DNA from: Stenotrophomonas maltophilia
GTDB lineage: Bacteria; Pseudomonadota; Gammaproteobacteria; Xanthomonadales; Xanthomonadaceae
Assembly (NCBI GenBank): GCA_002363385.1
Contig: DEVL01000003.1
Coordinates: forward strand, 709,057-773,056
Direction: 5' to 3'
Length of the DNA: 64,000 nt
The translations under genes were made by a program, and so were the position numbers. Under the pieces are notes generated by a model. That model did not search any database, was not told where the DNA came from, and was given only the letters and a program-made list of their open reading frames with translations. This document shows, piece after piece, positions 38,612 to 49,531 of this stretch; position 1 is the first letter of the stretch, and each line of letters begins with the position of its first letter.

Positions 38612-40600
38612 ATGACCTTTTCCAACGCCATGCGGCTGCGTTCCGTCCGGCGCCCGAAGTTGCTCCACCTGTGCGCGCTGGGAGTCGCGCTCATGGTGGC
38701 CAACGGCACGTTGATGGCGGCGACGCCCAGTGCGACCGCGGCCAAGCCAGCGGGCATGCCAGCCGCGGCCACTGCGCCGGCGTCGCTCTCGGTGTCAAAG
38801 ATCGACTTCAAGCGCGGCGACGATGGCGCCGGCCGGCTGATCCTGCAGTTCGATGGCCAGGGGGCCAGCCCGGACCTGCGCAGCCAGGGCAACAGCGTGG
38901 TCATCGATGTCGGCAACGCACGTCTGCCTGAGGCTCTGCAGAAGCCGATCAACGTCACCGACTTCGCCACGCCGGTGCAGCGTATCGACGCCAAGCCGTA
39001 TGGCGGTGGTACCCAGCTGGTGCTGAACACCAACACCGCGTTCGAATCGCTCGCGTATCAGAGCGGCAACGAGTACGTGGTCGAGATCAGCCCGCGCCAG
39101 GCGGCGCCGGCGACCGGTGCGGTCAATGCCACGACCGTCAGCCAGGCAGCGGCATCCGTTGCCCAGCGCGGCTACAGCGGCAAGCCGGTGACCTTCAACT
39201 TCCAGGACGTGCCGGTGCGGACGGTGCTGCAGTTGGTGGCCGAGGAGTCCAATCTCAATGTGGTGGCCTCCGACAGTGTGCAGGGCAATGTGACCCTGCG
39301 CCTGATCAACGTGCCGTGGGACCAGGCGCTGGACATCGTGCTGCGGGCCAAAGGCCTGGACAAGCGCCGCGATGGCGGCGTGATCTGGGTGGCGCCACAG
39401 CCGGAGCTGGCCAAGTTCGAGCAGGACAAGGAAGACGCACGTATCGCGATCGAAAACCGCGAAGACCTGGTCACCGATTACATCCAGATCAACTACCACA
39501 ACGCCGCGGTCATCTTCAAAGCCCTGACCGAAGCGAAGGGTATCGGTGGCGGCAACAGCGGCAGCAGCGGCAGTGGCAGCGGCAGCAACTCGCAGGAAGA
39601 AAGCGGCTTCCTGTCCTCGCGCGGCCGCATCGTGGCTGACGAGCGCACCAATACGCTGATGATCAGCGACATCCCGAAGAAGATCGCGCGGATGCGTGAG
39701 CTGATCAACGTGATCGACCGCCCGGTCGACCAGGTCCTGATCGAAAGCCGCATCGTCATCGCCACCGATACGTTCGCCCGCGAGCTCGGCGCCAAGTTCG
39801 GCATCAGCGGCAGCCGCGACAATGTCTACTTCAGTGGTGACCTGGCGCAGAACGGCAAGAACATCAACGACCGTTCGGCCAAGGATTTCGAGTACCAGAA
39901 AGCGATCAACGACTGGGTGGCCGGTGGCCGCACCGGCTCGATTCCGGTCCGCGCCCCGTCCACGATCAACAGTGGCCTGAACTGGAACCTGCCGGTCGAT
40001 GCGCTCAAGAGCCCCGGTTCGCTGGCGCTGTCGATCCTCAACGCGGGCTACCTGCTGGACGTCGAGCTGTCGGCGATGCAGGAAGAATCCCGCGGCGAAG
40101 TGATCTCCAACCCGCGCGTGGTCACCACCAACCAGCGTGAAGCGGTGATCAAACAGGGTAAGGAAATCGGCTACGTCACCATCAGTGGTGGCGGCGCCGG
40201 CGGTGTGGCCCAGGCCAACGTGCAGTTCAAGGAAGTGGTGCTCGAGCTGAAGGTCACCCCGACCATCACCAACGACAACCGCGTGTTCCTGAACATGGCG
40301 GTCAAGAAGGACGAAGTGGAGAGCTACATCGTGCTGGATGGCTACGGCACCGTGCCGACCATCAACCGCCGTGAAGTGAATACCGCCGTGCTGGTCGATG
40401 ATGGCCAGACCGTTGTGATCGGTGGCGTGTATGAGTTCACCGACCGCAACAGTGTCAACAAGGTGCCGTTCCTTGGGGACGTGCCGTTCCTAGGCAATCT
40501 GTTCAAGAAGCGCAGCCGTAACAAGGACAAGGCCGAACTGCTGGTGTTCGTGACCCCCAAGGTGCTGCGTGTGTCCCGGAACACCCCGGCCGTCAACTGA
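38612..40600 (+). CDS. pilQ: Type IV pilus secretin PilQ
   Basis: A 662-residue outer-membrane secretin. After the signal peptide (about 1-36), an AMIN domain (about 45-130) binds peptidoglycan. An STN/N0 domain (FNFQDVPVRTVLQLVAEESNLNVV) and an N1 domain follow, and then a Gly/Ser-rich loop. The secretin barrel (about 370-650) contains LDVELSAMQEESRGEVISNPRV and GQTVVIGGVYEF. I chose the ATG at 38612, preceded by GGGGA; the ATG at 38588 overlaps the pilP stop and would add eight residues. Confidence 0.95.
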   Translation: MTFSNAMRLRSVRRPKLLHLCALGVALMVANGTLMAATPSATAAKPAGMPAAATAPASLSVSKIDFKRGDDGAGRLILQFDGQGASPDLRSQGNSVVIDVGNARLPEALQKPINVTDFATPVQRIDAKPYGGGTQLVLNTNTAFESLAYQSGNEYVVEISPRQAAPATGAVNATTVSQAAASVAQRGYSGKPVTFNFQDVPVRTVLQLVAEESNLNVVASDSVQGNVTLRLINVPWDQALDIVLRAKGLDKRRDGGVIWVAPQPELAKFEQDKEDARIAIENREDLVTDYIQINYHNAAVIFKALTEAKGIGGGNSGSSGSGSGSNSQEESGFLSSRGRIVADERTNTLMISDIPKKIARMRELINVIDRPVDQVLIESRIVIATDTFARELGAKFGISGSRDNVYFSGDLAQNGKNINDRSAKDFEYQKAINDWVAGGRTGSIPVRAPSTINSGLNWNLPVDALKSPGSLALSILNAGYLLDVELSAMQEESRGEVISNPRVVTTNQREAVIKQGKEIGYVTISGGGAGGVAQANVQFKEVVLELKVTPTITNDNRVFLNMAVKKDEVESYIVLDGYGTVPTINRREVNTAVLVDDGQTVVIGGVYEFTDRNSVNKVPFLGDVPFLGNLFKKRSRNKDKAELLVFVTPKVLRVSRNTPAVN

Positions 40601-40620
40601 CGCGCGTCTCAGTGCACCAA

Positions 40621-40654
40621 GGAAAGGGCCGCCCAGTGCGGCCCTTTCCCGTTT
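40621..40654 (+). terminator. Intrinsic terminator after pilQ
   Basis: GGAAAGGGCCGC pairs perfectly with GCGGCCCTTTCC around CCAGT; CGTTT follows. Confidence 0.85.
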
Positions 40655-40737
40655 GCGGGGCGGACGGGCATCACCGGGTGGGCGAGGGATCCGCGCTATG
40701 CTGCCCGTTGATGTTTCGCAGAAGCGTGTGATTTTCC

Positions 40738-41025
40738 ATGGCAAGGGCCAACTGTTCCAGCTGCGGCGCGCAGTGTTGTCGCCTGACCGTTGTGCTTGAG
40801 GCATCGGACTGCATTCCGGCGGATCTGACCACGGAACGGCCGGGCGGGCTGCGCGTGATGGCCCGGAGTGCGGACGGATGGTGCGTGTCGCTGGACCGCC
40901 AGCGCATGAACTGCAGCATCTATGACGACCGGCCTCAGGCGTGCCGGCGCTTCGTGATGTCCGGCCCCTACTGCAGCGCGATCTACTCCACTGAGGGCCG
41001 TGTCGTCGGTTCGAACGCGGCCTAG
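40738..41025 (+). CDS. YkgJ-family cysteine cluster protein
   Basis: A 95-residue small protein. The N-terminal CSSCGAQCC and the later CSIYDDRPQACRRF give the zinc/iron-chelating cysteine pattern of the YkgJ (CxxCxxxCC) family. Such proteins may hold a Zn2+ or Fe-S site; function is not known. It lies alone between the pil operon terminator and the MoxR operon. Confidence 0.82.
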   Translation: MARANCSSCGAQCCRLTVVLEASDCIPADLTTERPGGLRVMARSADGWCVSLDRQRMNCSIYDDRPQACRRFVMSGPYCSAIYSTEGRVVGSNAA

Positions 41026-41131
41026 CGTGGGATCCGCCGGTGACCGGTTTCGTGTTCAGCCAATCTTGATGTCGTAACCGCTGCTGTCCTGCCATCATGG
41101 GAATGGAACCTCTGCCCACCGTGGAGGTCAC

Positions 41132-42163
<1,032 letters not shown>

Positions 42164-42168
42164 GCGCC

Positions 42169-43092
42169 ATGGACCTGCCCGTGCATACGGCCACGCCGCT
42201 GGAAGGCGATGGCCTGCAGCCCAGCCTGGCCGAACTGGTGGCGTTGCGCCGCAGTGCGCATCGCGCGCCACCCGCGCGGCGTGGCCGGCACGGTCATGCC
42301 GGCAGTGCGCCGTCGCCCGCGCGTGGGCGCGGCATGGAGTACGCCGAATCGCGCGAGTACGTGCCGGGCGATGACGCCCGGCATATCGACTGGCGCGTCA
42401 CCGCGCGCACCGGGCGCGCGCATACCAAACTCTTCCAGGCCGAGCGCGAGCGCTTGACGCTGCTGGTCGCCGATACCGACCCGGTGCTGTATTTCGGCAC
42501 GCGGGTCCGCTTCAAATCCGTGCAGGCCGCACGCGTGGGTGCCGTCGCGGCGTGGCTGGCGCAGCGCCAAGGCGACCGCCTTGCTGCCGTGCGTGGCAGC
42601 ACCCAGGAGCCGCCGATCGCACCGGCCGGCGGCACGCGCGGTGTGCTGCGCGTGCTCGATGCCCTGACCCGCTGGTACGCCGAACCGCCGGCCGAAGACG
42701 TCGGCCTGGATCGCGCGCTGGAGCAGGCGGCGCGGCTGCTGCGCCCCGGTGCACGCGTGGTGGTGCTGGCCGATCCGGCGCGCGCGGCCTCGATCAGCCC
42801 TGCGCGGTGGGCCGCTTTGGCCATGCACCATGAAGTGGTGGTGATGCTGCTGGTCGATCCGCTGGAGCTGGCACCGCCGGCCGAGGCATTGCCGTTTCTT
42901 TCGCAGGGCCGCCGCGTGCTGCTGGATCTGGGCAGCGCAGCGGTGCGCGAACACTGGCGCGACCGTTTCGTGGCCCCACTGGAAGCGCTGCAGAACAGTC
43001 TGGCCGCGCGCCGCATCCAGGTGCATGTGGTCGCCACCGATGACGCGAGCGACAGCTGGCTGAGCCCGTTACCAACCGCGGTGGTGGCATGA
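42169..43092 (+). CDS. DUF58 protein
   Basis: A 307-residue soluble protein of the DUF58 family. The family signature REYVPGDDARHIDWRVTART is at about residues 62-81. The remainder resembles a VWA-like fold without an intact metal site. DUF58 proteins almost always follow moxR and are thought to be its partner. The ATG at 42169 comes five bases after the moxR stop. It overlaps the next gene by ATGA. Confidence 0.92.
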   Translation: MDLPVHTATPLEGDGLQPSLAELVALRRSAHRAPPARRGRHGHAGSAPSPARGRGMEYAESREYVPGDDARHIDWRVTARTGRAHTKLFQAERERLTLLVADTDPVLYFGTRVRFKSVQAARVGAVAAWLAQRQGDRLAAVRGSTQEPPIAPAGGTRGVLRVLDALTRWYAEPPAEDVGLDRALEQAARLLRPGARVVVLADPARAASISPARWAALAMHHEVVVMLLVDPLELAPPAEALPFLSQGRRVLLDLGSAAVREHWRDRFVAPLEALQNSLAARRIQVHVVATDDASDSWLSPLPTAVVA

Positions 43093-43550
43093 ACGCCGCT
43101 GCGTCGCTGCCGCTGCGCGATGTGCAGCTGCCACCGTCACCGTCGTGGTGGCCGCCTGCGCCGGGTTGGTGGCTGGTGTTGGCCGCCATCATCGTGGTGG
43201 TGGCCGCGATCTGGATCTGGCAATGGCGCCGGCGCCGTGCACGCCAGCGTTGGCTGGCTCTGTTCGATGCCCAGGTAGCCCAGGCCGGTTCGCCAGTGCT
43301 GGAGGTCGCGGCGATCGCCGAGCTGCTGCGTCGCGCGGCACGTCGGTACCAGCCCGGCGCCGAACGCCTGCAGGGCAGTGAATGGCTGGCCTTCCTCGAT
43401 GAAAAGAACAGCCGGGCTTTCTCCGAGGGCGACGGCGCGCTGCTGCGCGATGGCGGCTACCGGCCGAGCGTGGATGCCGAGGCCGTGCAGCGGTTGCGGG
43501 TGCTCGCACGCCGCCGCTACCTGTCGCTATTGACGGAGCGGCGCCGATGA
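43089..43550 (+). CDS. DUF4381 membrane protein
   Basis: A 153-residue protein with one transmembrane helix (about 30-46, WWLVLAAIIVVVAAIWIW) and a basic cytoplasmic region that contains EVAAIAELLRRAARRYQPGAERLQGSEWLAFLD. It is the small DUF4381 component usual in MoxR/Bat operons. The function is unknown; its place suggests it links DUF58 to the membrane VWA proteins. It overlaps both neighbours by 4 bases. Confidence 0.88.
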   Translation: MNAAASLPLRDVQLPPSPSWWPPAPGWWLVLAAIIVVVAAIWIWQWRRRRARQRWLALFDAQVAQAGSPVLEVAAIAELLRRAARRYQPGAERLQGSEWLAFLDEKNSRAFSEGDGALLRDGGYRPSVDAEAVQRLRVLARRRYLSLLTERRR

Positions 43551-44554
43551 TCGCGCTCACATTGCCGACATGGTTGAGCTGGCTCGACGGGCTGGCGTGG
43601 CCGTGGATGCTGCTGGCCCTACCGTTGCCGATCCTGATGCGCTGGTGGCCCTCGCGGCCCGGCGCGGGTGCCGCGTTGCGGGTGCCGTATGCGGCCGATC
43701 AACTGCAGTCGCTGGGTGCTGCCTCGGGCCGCGCCGGGGCAGGGCTGGGCCGTGCCGTGTTGTGGCTTGCCTGGGCCTGCCTGTGCGTGGCCGCCGCGCG
43801 GCCGCAGCAGTTGGGTGAGGCGGTGACGCCGCCGCAGCAGGGCCGGCAGATGATGCTCGCGGTGGACGTGTCCGGCAGCATGAGCGAAGCGGACATGATG
43901 CTCGGCAATCAGGTGGTGGAGCGGCTGACGGCGGCCAAGGCCGTGCTCGCCGATTTCCTCGACCGCCGTGTGGGCGACCGGGTAGGGCTGCTGATCTTCG
44001 GTGAGCGTGCCTACACCCTGACCCCGTTGACCGCCGACCTCACCAGCGTGCGCGACCAGCTGCGCGACAGCGTGGTCGGGCTGGCCGGTCGCGAGACCGC
44101 CATTGGCGATGCGATCGCGCTGGCGGTCAAACGCCTGCGCGAACAACCCGAGGGCCAGCGCGTGCTGATCCTGCTTACCGACGGCGTCAGCAACGCCGGC
44201 GTGCTTGAACCGCTGCGTGCGGCCGAACTGGCGCAGACCGAAGGCGTGCGCGTCTATACCGTGGCCTTTGGCGGCGACGGCGGCATCAGTCTGTTTGGCG
44301 TGCAGATCGCCCCGGGCGAAGACCCGGTCGACGAGGCCACCTTGAACAAGATTGCCGAGCTCACCGGTGGCCGCTCCTTCCGCGCGCGCAACACCGAAGA
44401 GCTGGCCGGCATCTACGCCGAGCTGGAACGGCTGGAGCCGGTCAAATCCGCTGGCCCGGCGGTGCGGCCGCGGATCGAGCGCTATGCGATGCCGCTGGCG
44501 TTGGCACTGCTGCTGGCCGGCCTTGCCTGGCTGCTGCCGAGGCGGTGGCGATGA
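43547..44554 (+). CDS. VWA-domain membrane protein (BatA-like)
   Basis: A 335-residue protein with N-terminal hydrophobic helices, a von Willebrand A domain, and a C-terminal transmembrane helix. The metal-ion-dependent adhesion site is intact: DVSGSMS (Asp107, Ser109, Ser111), followed by LTPLTADLTSV and LLTDGVSNAG. BatA-type proteins act in envelope stress in the few species studied. It is a likely client of the operon's MoxR ATPase. Its stop overlaps the next gene's start. Confidence 0.92.
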   Translation: MIALTLPTWLSWLDGLAWPWMLLALPLPILMRWWPSRPGAGAALRVPYAADQLQSLGAASGRAGAGLGRAVLWLAWACLCVAAARPQQLGEAVTPPQQGRQMMLAVDVSGSMSEADMMLGNQVVERLTAAKAVLADFLDRRVGDRVGLLIFGERAYTLTPLTADLTSVRDQLRDSVVGLAGRETAIGDAIALAVKRLREQPEGQRVLILLTDGVSNAGVLEPLRAAELAQTEGVRVYTVAFGGDGGISLFGVQIAPGEDPVDEATLNKIAELTGGRSFRARNTEELAGIYAELERLEPVKSAGPAVRPRIERYAMPLALALLLAGLAWLLPRRWR

Positions 44555-46269
44555 TCGCGAACTTGACTGCACTGCACTTCATGCGCCCTGATGCGTTGTG
44601 GGCGCTGCTGGCGCTGCCGCTGCTGGTGGCGATCTGGTGGCTGCGTCGGCGTCGCCGCAATGTGTGGCGGCACACGGTCGATGCGCATCTGCTGCGCCAT
44701 CTGCTGGTCGGCCGCGACCGTCGCGCCTGGGGTGGGTTGATCGTGCTGCTGCTCGGCACAACGATTGCCGTCGTGGCGCTGGCCGGTCCATCGTGGCGGC
44801 AGGTCGCCCAGCCGTTGTGGCAGACGCCGTCGCCGCTGGTGGTTGCACTGGACCTCTCCTCGCGCGTTACCGCGACCGATCTGCCGCCGTCGCGGCTGCT
44901 GCAGGCGCGCGCCAAACTGGCCACGCTGCTGCGCGAGCGCCAAGGCGGCGAAGTCGCCCTGCTGGTGTACGCCGATGATGCCTACACGGTGGCGCCACTT
45001 ACCGACGACATGGCCAATGTCGCGTTGTATCTGGACGCGCTGGCACCGGACGTCATGCCCCGCGATGGTCAGCGTGCCGACCGTGCACTGGAAACCGCGG
45101 TGAAGCTGCTGCAGCAATCCGGTGCGCGCGGCGGCGACATTCTCCTGCTCACCGACCGCGCCGATGCGGATGCCGAGCAGGCCGCGGCCTCGGCACGTGC
45201 GCAGGGCTTCGTGGTCTCCGTGCTCGGATTGGGCACGCCGCAGGGCGCGGCGTATCGCAACGGCGAGGGCCAGATCGTGCCGGCGCGCCTGGAAGAGACC
45301 ACCCTGCGCGGCGTGGCCAGCCGCGGTGGCGGTCGCTATGCGCGCATCGCCAGCGACGACAAGGATCTGGCCGCGCTTGATGTGCTGACCCCGCGGGTCA
45401 GTGCCGACGATAGCCGCGAAGGGCAGGGCCGTGCCTGGCGCGATGAAGGCTTCTGGTTGCTGCCGCCGCTGATGTTGCTGGCCTTGTTCGCGTTCCGTCG
45501 GCGCGGTGCGCTGGCGGTGCTGGTGATGATGGCAGCGCTGCCAATGGCGATGCCGACGTCTGCACACGCAGCAGACGGCACGTGGTGGCAACGCGGCGAT
45601 CAGGTCGATCAGCAGCGCCTGTCCACCGGCGTGGATGCGTACCGCAAGGGCGACTTCAAGGCGGCGCAGCAGCAGTTCGAGGGGATCGATACCGATGCTG
45701 GCTGGTACAACCTGGGCAACGCGTTGGCGCGGCAGGGCCAGTACGACGCGGCCATCGATGCTTACGACCGCGCGCTGAAGAAGCATCCAGGCATGGCCGA
45801 TGCGGTCGCCAACCGCGCCGCGGTCGACGCCGCACGCAAGCGCAAGCCACCCCGGAACAACGACCAGAACAACGATCAGCAAGACGGAAAGAACCCGCCC
45901 GACAAGCCCGACGCCGGCAAGAAGCAGGGGCAGGGACAGGGCAAGGAGGGTGACGGTTCGCCGCCGCCCTCGTCCGGTGATCCGAAGGATGGCCAATCAA
46001 CGGGCGAGAAGTCGCCGCAAGCTGCCGACACCCAGGCGCAGGCCGAGGCCGACGCGGCCCAGCGCGAGCGCATGCAGCAGGCGATGCAGCGCCAAGGGAA
46101 GCACGACGGCACCGGCAAGGCGCAGGGCCAGGTCAGCGGCACGCCCCAGCAACGTGAGCAGCAGCAGGCCGTCGAAGCCTGGATGCGTCGCGTGCCGGAT
46201 GACCCGGGCAGCCTGCTGCGGGCCAAGTTCCAGCTGGAAAACGAACGCAGGAAACGGGAAGGGCGATGA
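44551..46269 (+). CDS. VWA-TPR protein (BatB-BatC fusion)
   Basis: A 572-residue fusion. The N-terminal helices and VWA domain (about 95-290) resemble BatB, a membrane helix lies near 310-325, and a TPR region (about 350-430, RKGDFKAAQQQFEGID and NLGNALARQGQYDAAIDAYDRALKKHP) resembles BatC. A Lys/Gln/Gly/Pro-rich disordered tail follows. The MIDAS motif reads DLSSR: Asp101 and Ser103 are present, but the last Ser is Arg105. Metal binding is therefore doubtful, unlike its neighbour. It overlaps both neighbours by 4 bases. Confidence 0.9.
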   Translation: MIANLTALHFMRPDALWALLALPLLVAIWWLRRRRRNVWRHTVDAHLLRHLLVGRDRRAWGGLIVLLLGTTIAVVALAGPSWRQVAQPLWQTPSPLVVALDLSSRVTATDLPPSRLLQARAKLATLLRERQGGEVALLVYADDAYTVAPLTDDMANVALYLDALAPDVMPRDGQRADRALETAVKLLQQSGARGGDILLLTDRADADAEQAAASARAQGFVVSVLGLGTPQGAAYRNGEGQIVPARLEETTLRGVASRGGGRYARIASDDKDLAALDVLTPRVSADDSREGQGRAWRDEGFWLLPPLMLLALFAFRRRGALAVLVMMAALPMAMPTSAHAADGTWWQRGDQVDQQRLSTGVDAYRKGDFKAAQQQFEGIDTDAGWYNLGNALARQGQYDAAIDAYDRALKKHPGMADAVANRAAVDAARKRKPPRNNDQNNDQQDGKNPPDKPDAGKKQGQGQGKEGDGSPPPSSGDPKDGQSTGEKSPQAADTQAQAEADAAQRERMQQAMQRQGKHDGTGKAQGQVSGTPQQREQQQAVEAWMRRVPDDPGSLLRAKFQLENERRKREGR

Positions 46270-47969
46270 CACATTCCACGATACAGCGCTGGTTGCGCGC
46301 CGGGCTTGCCCTGCTGCTGTGCGCGAGCATGGCCGCGCACGCGCAGACCCGTGCCTGGCTCGACCGCGAGCAGATCACCGACGGCGATACCGTCACCCTC
46401 AACATCGAATCCGATGCGGGCGGCGGCGCGCCGGACTACGGCCCGCTGCGGACCGACTTCGATCTCAGCAGCCAGACCAGCAGCCGCCAGGTGCAGTGGA
46501 GCAACGGCGCGACCACCTCGCGCGCGCTGTATGCCGTCGCGCTCACGCCGAAGCGTAGCGGCACGCTGCAGATTCCCGCCCTGCAGGTCGGCAGCAGCCG
46601 GACGCAGCCGCTCACCCTGCAGGTCGGTGCCAGCAGCGCCGCGGCCCCGGCGGCGGCCAGCAGCAATGCCGCCGTGTTCCTGGAAACCGAGGTCGACGAT
46701 CCCACGCCGTATGTGCAGCAGAGTGTGGGCGTGGTGGTACGGCTGTTCTACGCCGCGCAGCTGCTCAGCGGTGAGCTGGTGCTCGATACCCCTGCCGGTG
46801 CATCGCTGCAGCGGGTGGGCGATGACCGCAGCCAGGTGCGCGAGGTCAACGGCCGCCGCTACAACGTGGTGGAGCGCCGCTTTCTGCTGATCCCCGAACG
46901 CAGCGGCCCGCTGGTGCTGCCGGCCGCGCAGTTCAACGGGCGCAGCGCGGGGGGCTTCTTCAATGACATGTTCGGCGGTGATGGCCGGCTGCGTGCCGCC
47001 TCGGCCGAGCGCACGCTGCAGGTCCAGGCGCAGTTTGCCTCGGCACCGCAGCCGTGGCTGCCCCTGCACGGGCTGCGCCTGCGCTACACCGCCGCGCCCA
47101 CCACCGGCCGTGCCGGTGAAGCGGCCACCATCGTGGTCGAGGCGATAGCCGAGGGCGCGACCAAGGCACAGTTCCCGGAGCTGCCGGTGCCGGACGTCGG
47201 CCCAGGCGCACAGGTGTTCGCCGAGCCGCCGCAGTTCGATGAAACCTTCAACGGCAACACGCCGCAGCTCAAGCTCACCCGGCGCTTTGCGATCGTGCCG
47301 CGTCAGGCCGGTCCGTTGACCGTGCCGGGGCTGCGCATGGCGTGGTGGGATGTCGCGGCCGGCCAGCCGCGCAGTGCCAGCTTGCCGGACCTCCAGCTGG
47401 ACATCGCCACCGGCGTTGGTGGCGTTGCCGCAACCAGCTTGCCGGTGGATACCACCTCGGCACTGCCGGGCGAGCCGGCGGCATCTTCCACCAATCTGCA
47501 GCTGGCCCCGGCGCAGGGCGCGTCACGGCCGTGGGGCTGGATCGGGCTGTCGGCCGGGCTGGCCGTGCTGTGGCTGTTGACCCTGGTCTGGGGCTGGCGA
47601 CGTCGCGGTCGTCCTGTTGCTGTGCGCAGTGCCGAAGGGGGCGTTCCCGTCGCCGCGGCAGGAAGCGCGTACACCCGCGCCGATCTGCGCCGTGCCATGG
47701 AAGCGGGCGGGCTGGATGAGATCGTCGCGGTGCTGGCGGGCATGGGCGGTGTGCAGACCCTGGAACAGGTGCTGGAGCGCCTCGACGATGCCCAGCAGCG
47801 CGAGGCATTGGTACGGATGCAGCAGGTCCGCTGGGGCGGGCAGGGCGGCGATGTCGGCCAGGCCCGGCAGGACCTGCGGCGCGCCTTCCATGACGGACCA
47901 CACTGGCGGGTGCGCGCGGCCGCGCAGAACAATGGTCTTGCGCCGTTGTACCCAACTGCGCATTCATAA
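46266..47969 (+). CDS. BatD-like protein
   Basis: A 567-residue exported protein with a signal peptide (about 1-27, ending AHAQ). The long periplasmic part (about 28-415) is made of repeated Ig-like beta domains (TRAWLDREQITDGDTVTLNIES opens the first). A transmembrane helix (about 425-440) and a short cytoplasmic helical tail follow. It is the last member of the MoxR/Bat operon. The role in sensing or scaffolding in the periplasm is inferred from topology. Confidence 0.9.
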   Translation: MTHSTIQRWLRAGLALLLCASMAAHAQTRAWLDREQITDGDTVTLNIESDAGGGAPDYGPLRTDFDLSSQTSSRQVQWSNGATTSRALYAVALTPKRSGTLQIPALQVGSSRTQPLTLQVGASSAAAPAAASSNAAVFLETEVDDPTPYVQQSVGVVVRLFYAAQLLSGELVLDTPAGASLQRVGDDRSQVREVNGRRYNVVERRFLLIPERSGPLVLPAAQFNGRSAGGFFNDMFGGDGRLRAASAERTLQVQAQFASAPQPWLPLHGLRLRYTAAPTTGRAGEAATIVVEAIAEGATKAQFPELPVPDVGPGAQVFAEPPQFDETFNGNTPQLKLTRRFAIVPRQAGPLTVPGLRMAWWDVAAGQPRSASLPDLQLDIATGVGGVAATSLPVDTTSALPGEPAASSTNLQLAPAQGASRPWGWIGLSAGLAVLWLLTLVWGWRRRGRPVAVRSAEGGVPVAAAGSAYTRADLRRAMEAGGLDEIVAVLAGMGGVQTLEQVLERLDDAQQREALVRMQQVRWGGQGGDVGQARQDLRRAFHDGPHWRVRAAAQNNGLAPLYPTAHS

Positions 47970-48036
47970 AAAGGCGTGTCGGTCAGGGCGGCTGCCTTTG
48001 CTAAGCTGATTTCATTTTTTCGAGGAACGCCGCTCC

Positions 48037-49380
48037 ATGACTGAGGCCGCTACGACCCGGCAGAAACTGCCTTTGCACTGGAAAATGGGCATCGGCTTCA
48101 TCATCGGCCTGGTCCTGGGGCTGACCGTGCATGCCCTCGGCGGCACCGTTGACGGCCTGAGCGGCGTGGCCAAATGGGTGATGGACTACATCACCAGCCC
48201 GGCGTCGGGGCTGTTCCTCAATCTGATCTTCATGCTGATCGTGCCGCTGATCTTCTCGGCGCTGATCATGGGCGTGTCGGAGATGGGCGACATCCGCGCC
48301 CTCGGCCGCATCGGCTGGAAGACACTGGCCTACACCATCGTCCTGTCCGGCATTGCCGTGGGCATCGGCCTGGTGCTGGTCAACGTGCTCAAGCCCGGCG
48401 TGGGCGTGGACCCGGTCGTGGCCGCGCAGATGCTGGCCGAGAATGCCGAGCGCAGCAAGGAGATCGTCGCCGGTATCCATGGCACGCCGAAGGGCATGGA
48501 CATGCTGCTGTCGATCGTGCCGGGCAACGTGGTCGAGGCGGCCTCCAGCAACAGCGCGATCCTGTCGCTGATGTTCTTCGCGCTGATGTTCGGCATCGGC
48601 ATGGTGCTCTCGCCCGAAGAGAAGGTGGCCCCGCTGCGTCGTGCCATCGAAGGCATCTTCGAAGTCTCGATGACCCTGATCAACCTGGTCATCCGCCTGG
48701 CACCGTACGCGGTGGCCTGCTTCATGTTCAACCTGGCCGCGTTGTTCGGCTTCGAGCTGATCATCCGCCTGGGCGCCTACGTGGGCGTGGTGGTGCTGGC
48801 GCTGGGCCTGCACATGGTGGTGACCTACGGCGTGGCCGTGTGGCTGTCCGGTCGCTCGCCGCTGGCGTTCTTCCGCGATACTCAGGAGGCCACCGTGATG
48901 GCCTTCTCCACCGCCTCCAGCAACGCCACCCTGCCGACCGCGCTGCGCGTGGCCGACCAGATGGGCCTGCCGCAGAAGGTCTCGCGGTTCGTGCTGACCG
49001 TCGGCGCCACCGCCAACCAGAACGGCACCGCGCTGTTCGAGGGCGTGACGGTGATCTTCCTGGCGCAGTTCTTCGGGGTGGACCTGAGCATCGGCCAGCA
49101 GATCATGGTGATGGCGGTCTGCATCCTGGGCGGCATCGGCACCGCCGGCGTCCCCTCCGGCTCGCTGCCGGTCGTGGCGATGATCTGCGCGATGGTCGGC
49201 GTGAACCCGCTGGGCATCGGCCTGATCCTGGGCGTGAACCACTTCCTGGACATGTGCCGCACCGCGCTGAACGTGACCGGCGATCTGGCCCTGACCACCC
49301 TGGTGGCCAAGGGCGAGGTGGACGATGGCCCGGTGGTGGCCGCGGTGGCCCCGGCACCCGCGCCGGCCCCGCGCGACTAA
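48037..49380 (+). CDS. Dicarboxylate/amino acid:cation symporter (DAACS)
   Basis: A 447-residue inner-membrane transporter with about eight transmembrane helices and two re-entrant loops. Family motifs include the serine-rich AFSTASSNATLPTAL, GATANQNGTALFEGV (NMDGT-like), and the C-terminal VNHFLDMCRTALNVTGD. Substrates in this family are glutamate, aspartate or C4-dicarboxylates, taken up with H+ or Na+. The exact substrate is not resolved. The last 30 residues are Ala/Pro-rich. Confidence 0.93.
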   Translation: MTEAATTRQKLPLHWKMGIGFIIGLVLGLTVHALGGTVDGLSGVAKWVMDYITSPASGLFLNLIFMLIVPLIFSALIMGVSEMGDIRALGRIGWKTLAYTIVLSGIAVGIGLVLVNVLKPGVGVDPVVAAQMLAENAERSKEIVAGIHGTPKGMDMLLSIVPGNVVEAASSNSAILSLMFFALMFGIGMVLSPEEKVAPLRRAIEGIFEVSMTLINLVIRLAPYAVACFMFNLAALFGFELIIRLGAYVGVVVLALGLHMVVTYGVAVWLSGRSPLAFFRDTQEATVMAFSTASSNATLPTALRVADQMGLPQKVSRFVLTVGATANQNGTALFEGVTVIFLAQFFGVDLSIGQQIMVMAVCILGGIGTAGVPSGSLPVVAMICAMVGVNPLGIGLILGVNHFLDMCRTALNVTGDLALTTLVAKGEVDDGPVVAAVAPAPAPAPRD

Positions 49381-49404
49381 GCCTGCGCAGGTCCGCTGCT
49401 CCCC

Positions 49405-49436
49405 GACGCCCCGCCTCGTGCGGGGCGTCTTCGTTT
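49405..49436 (+). terminator. Intrinsic terminator after the symporter gene
   Basis: GACGCCCCGC pairs with GCGGGGCGTC around CTCGT; TTCGTTT follows. Confidence 0.85.
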
Positions 49437-49531
49437 AACGGCTGGCCTGTCTCCGGCCTGACCCGGTCGATCAGCTGTGGGACAATGGGCCGCCCGCACG
49501 TTCGCGGCCGCCTCCCGATTCCGACAGAACC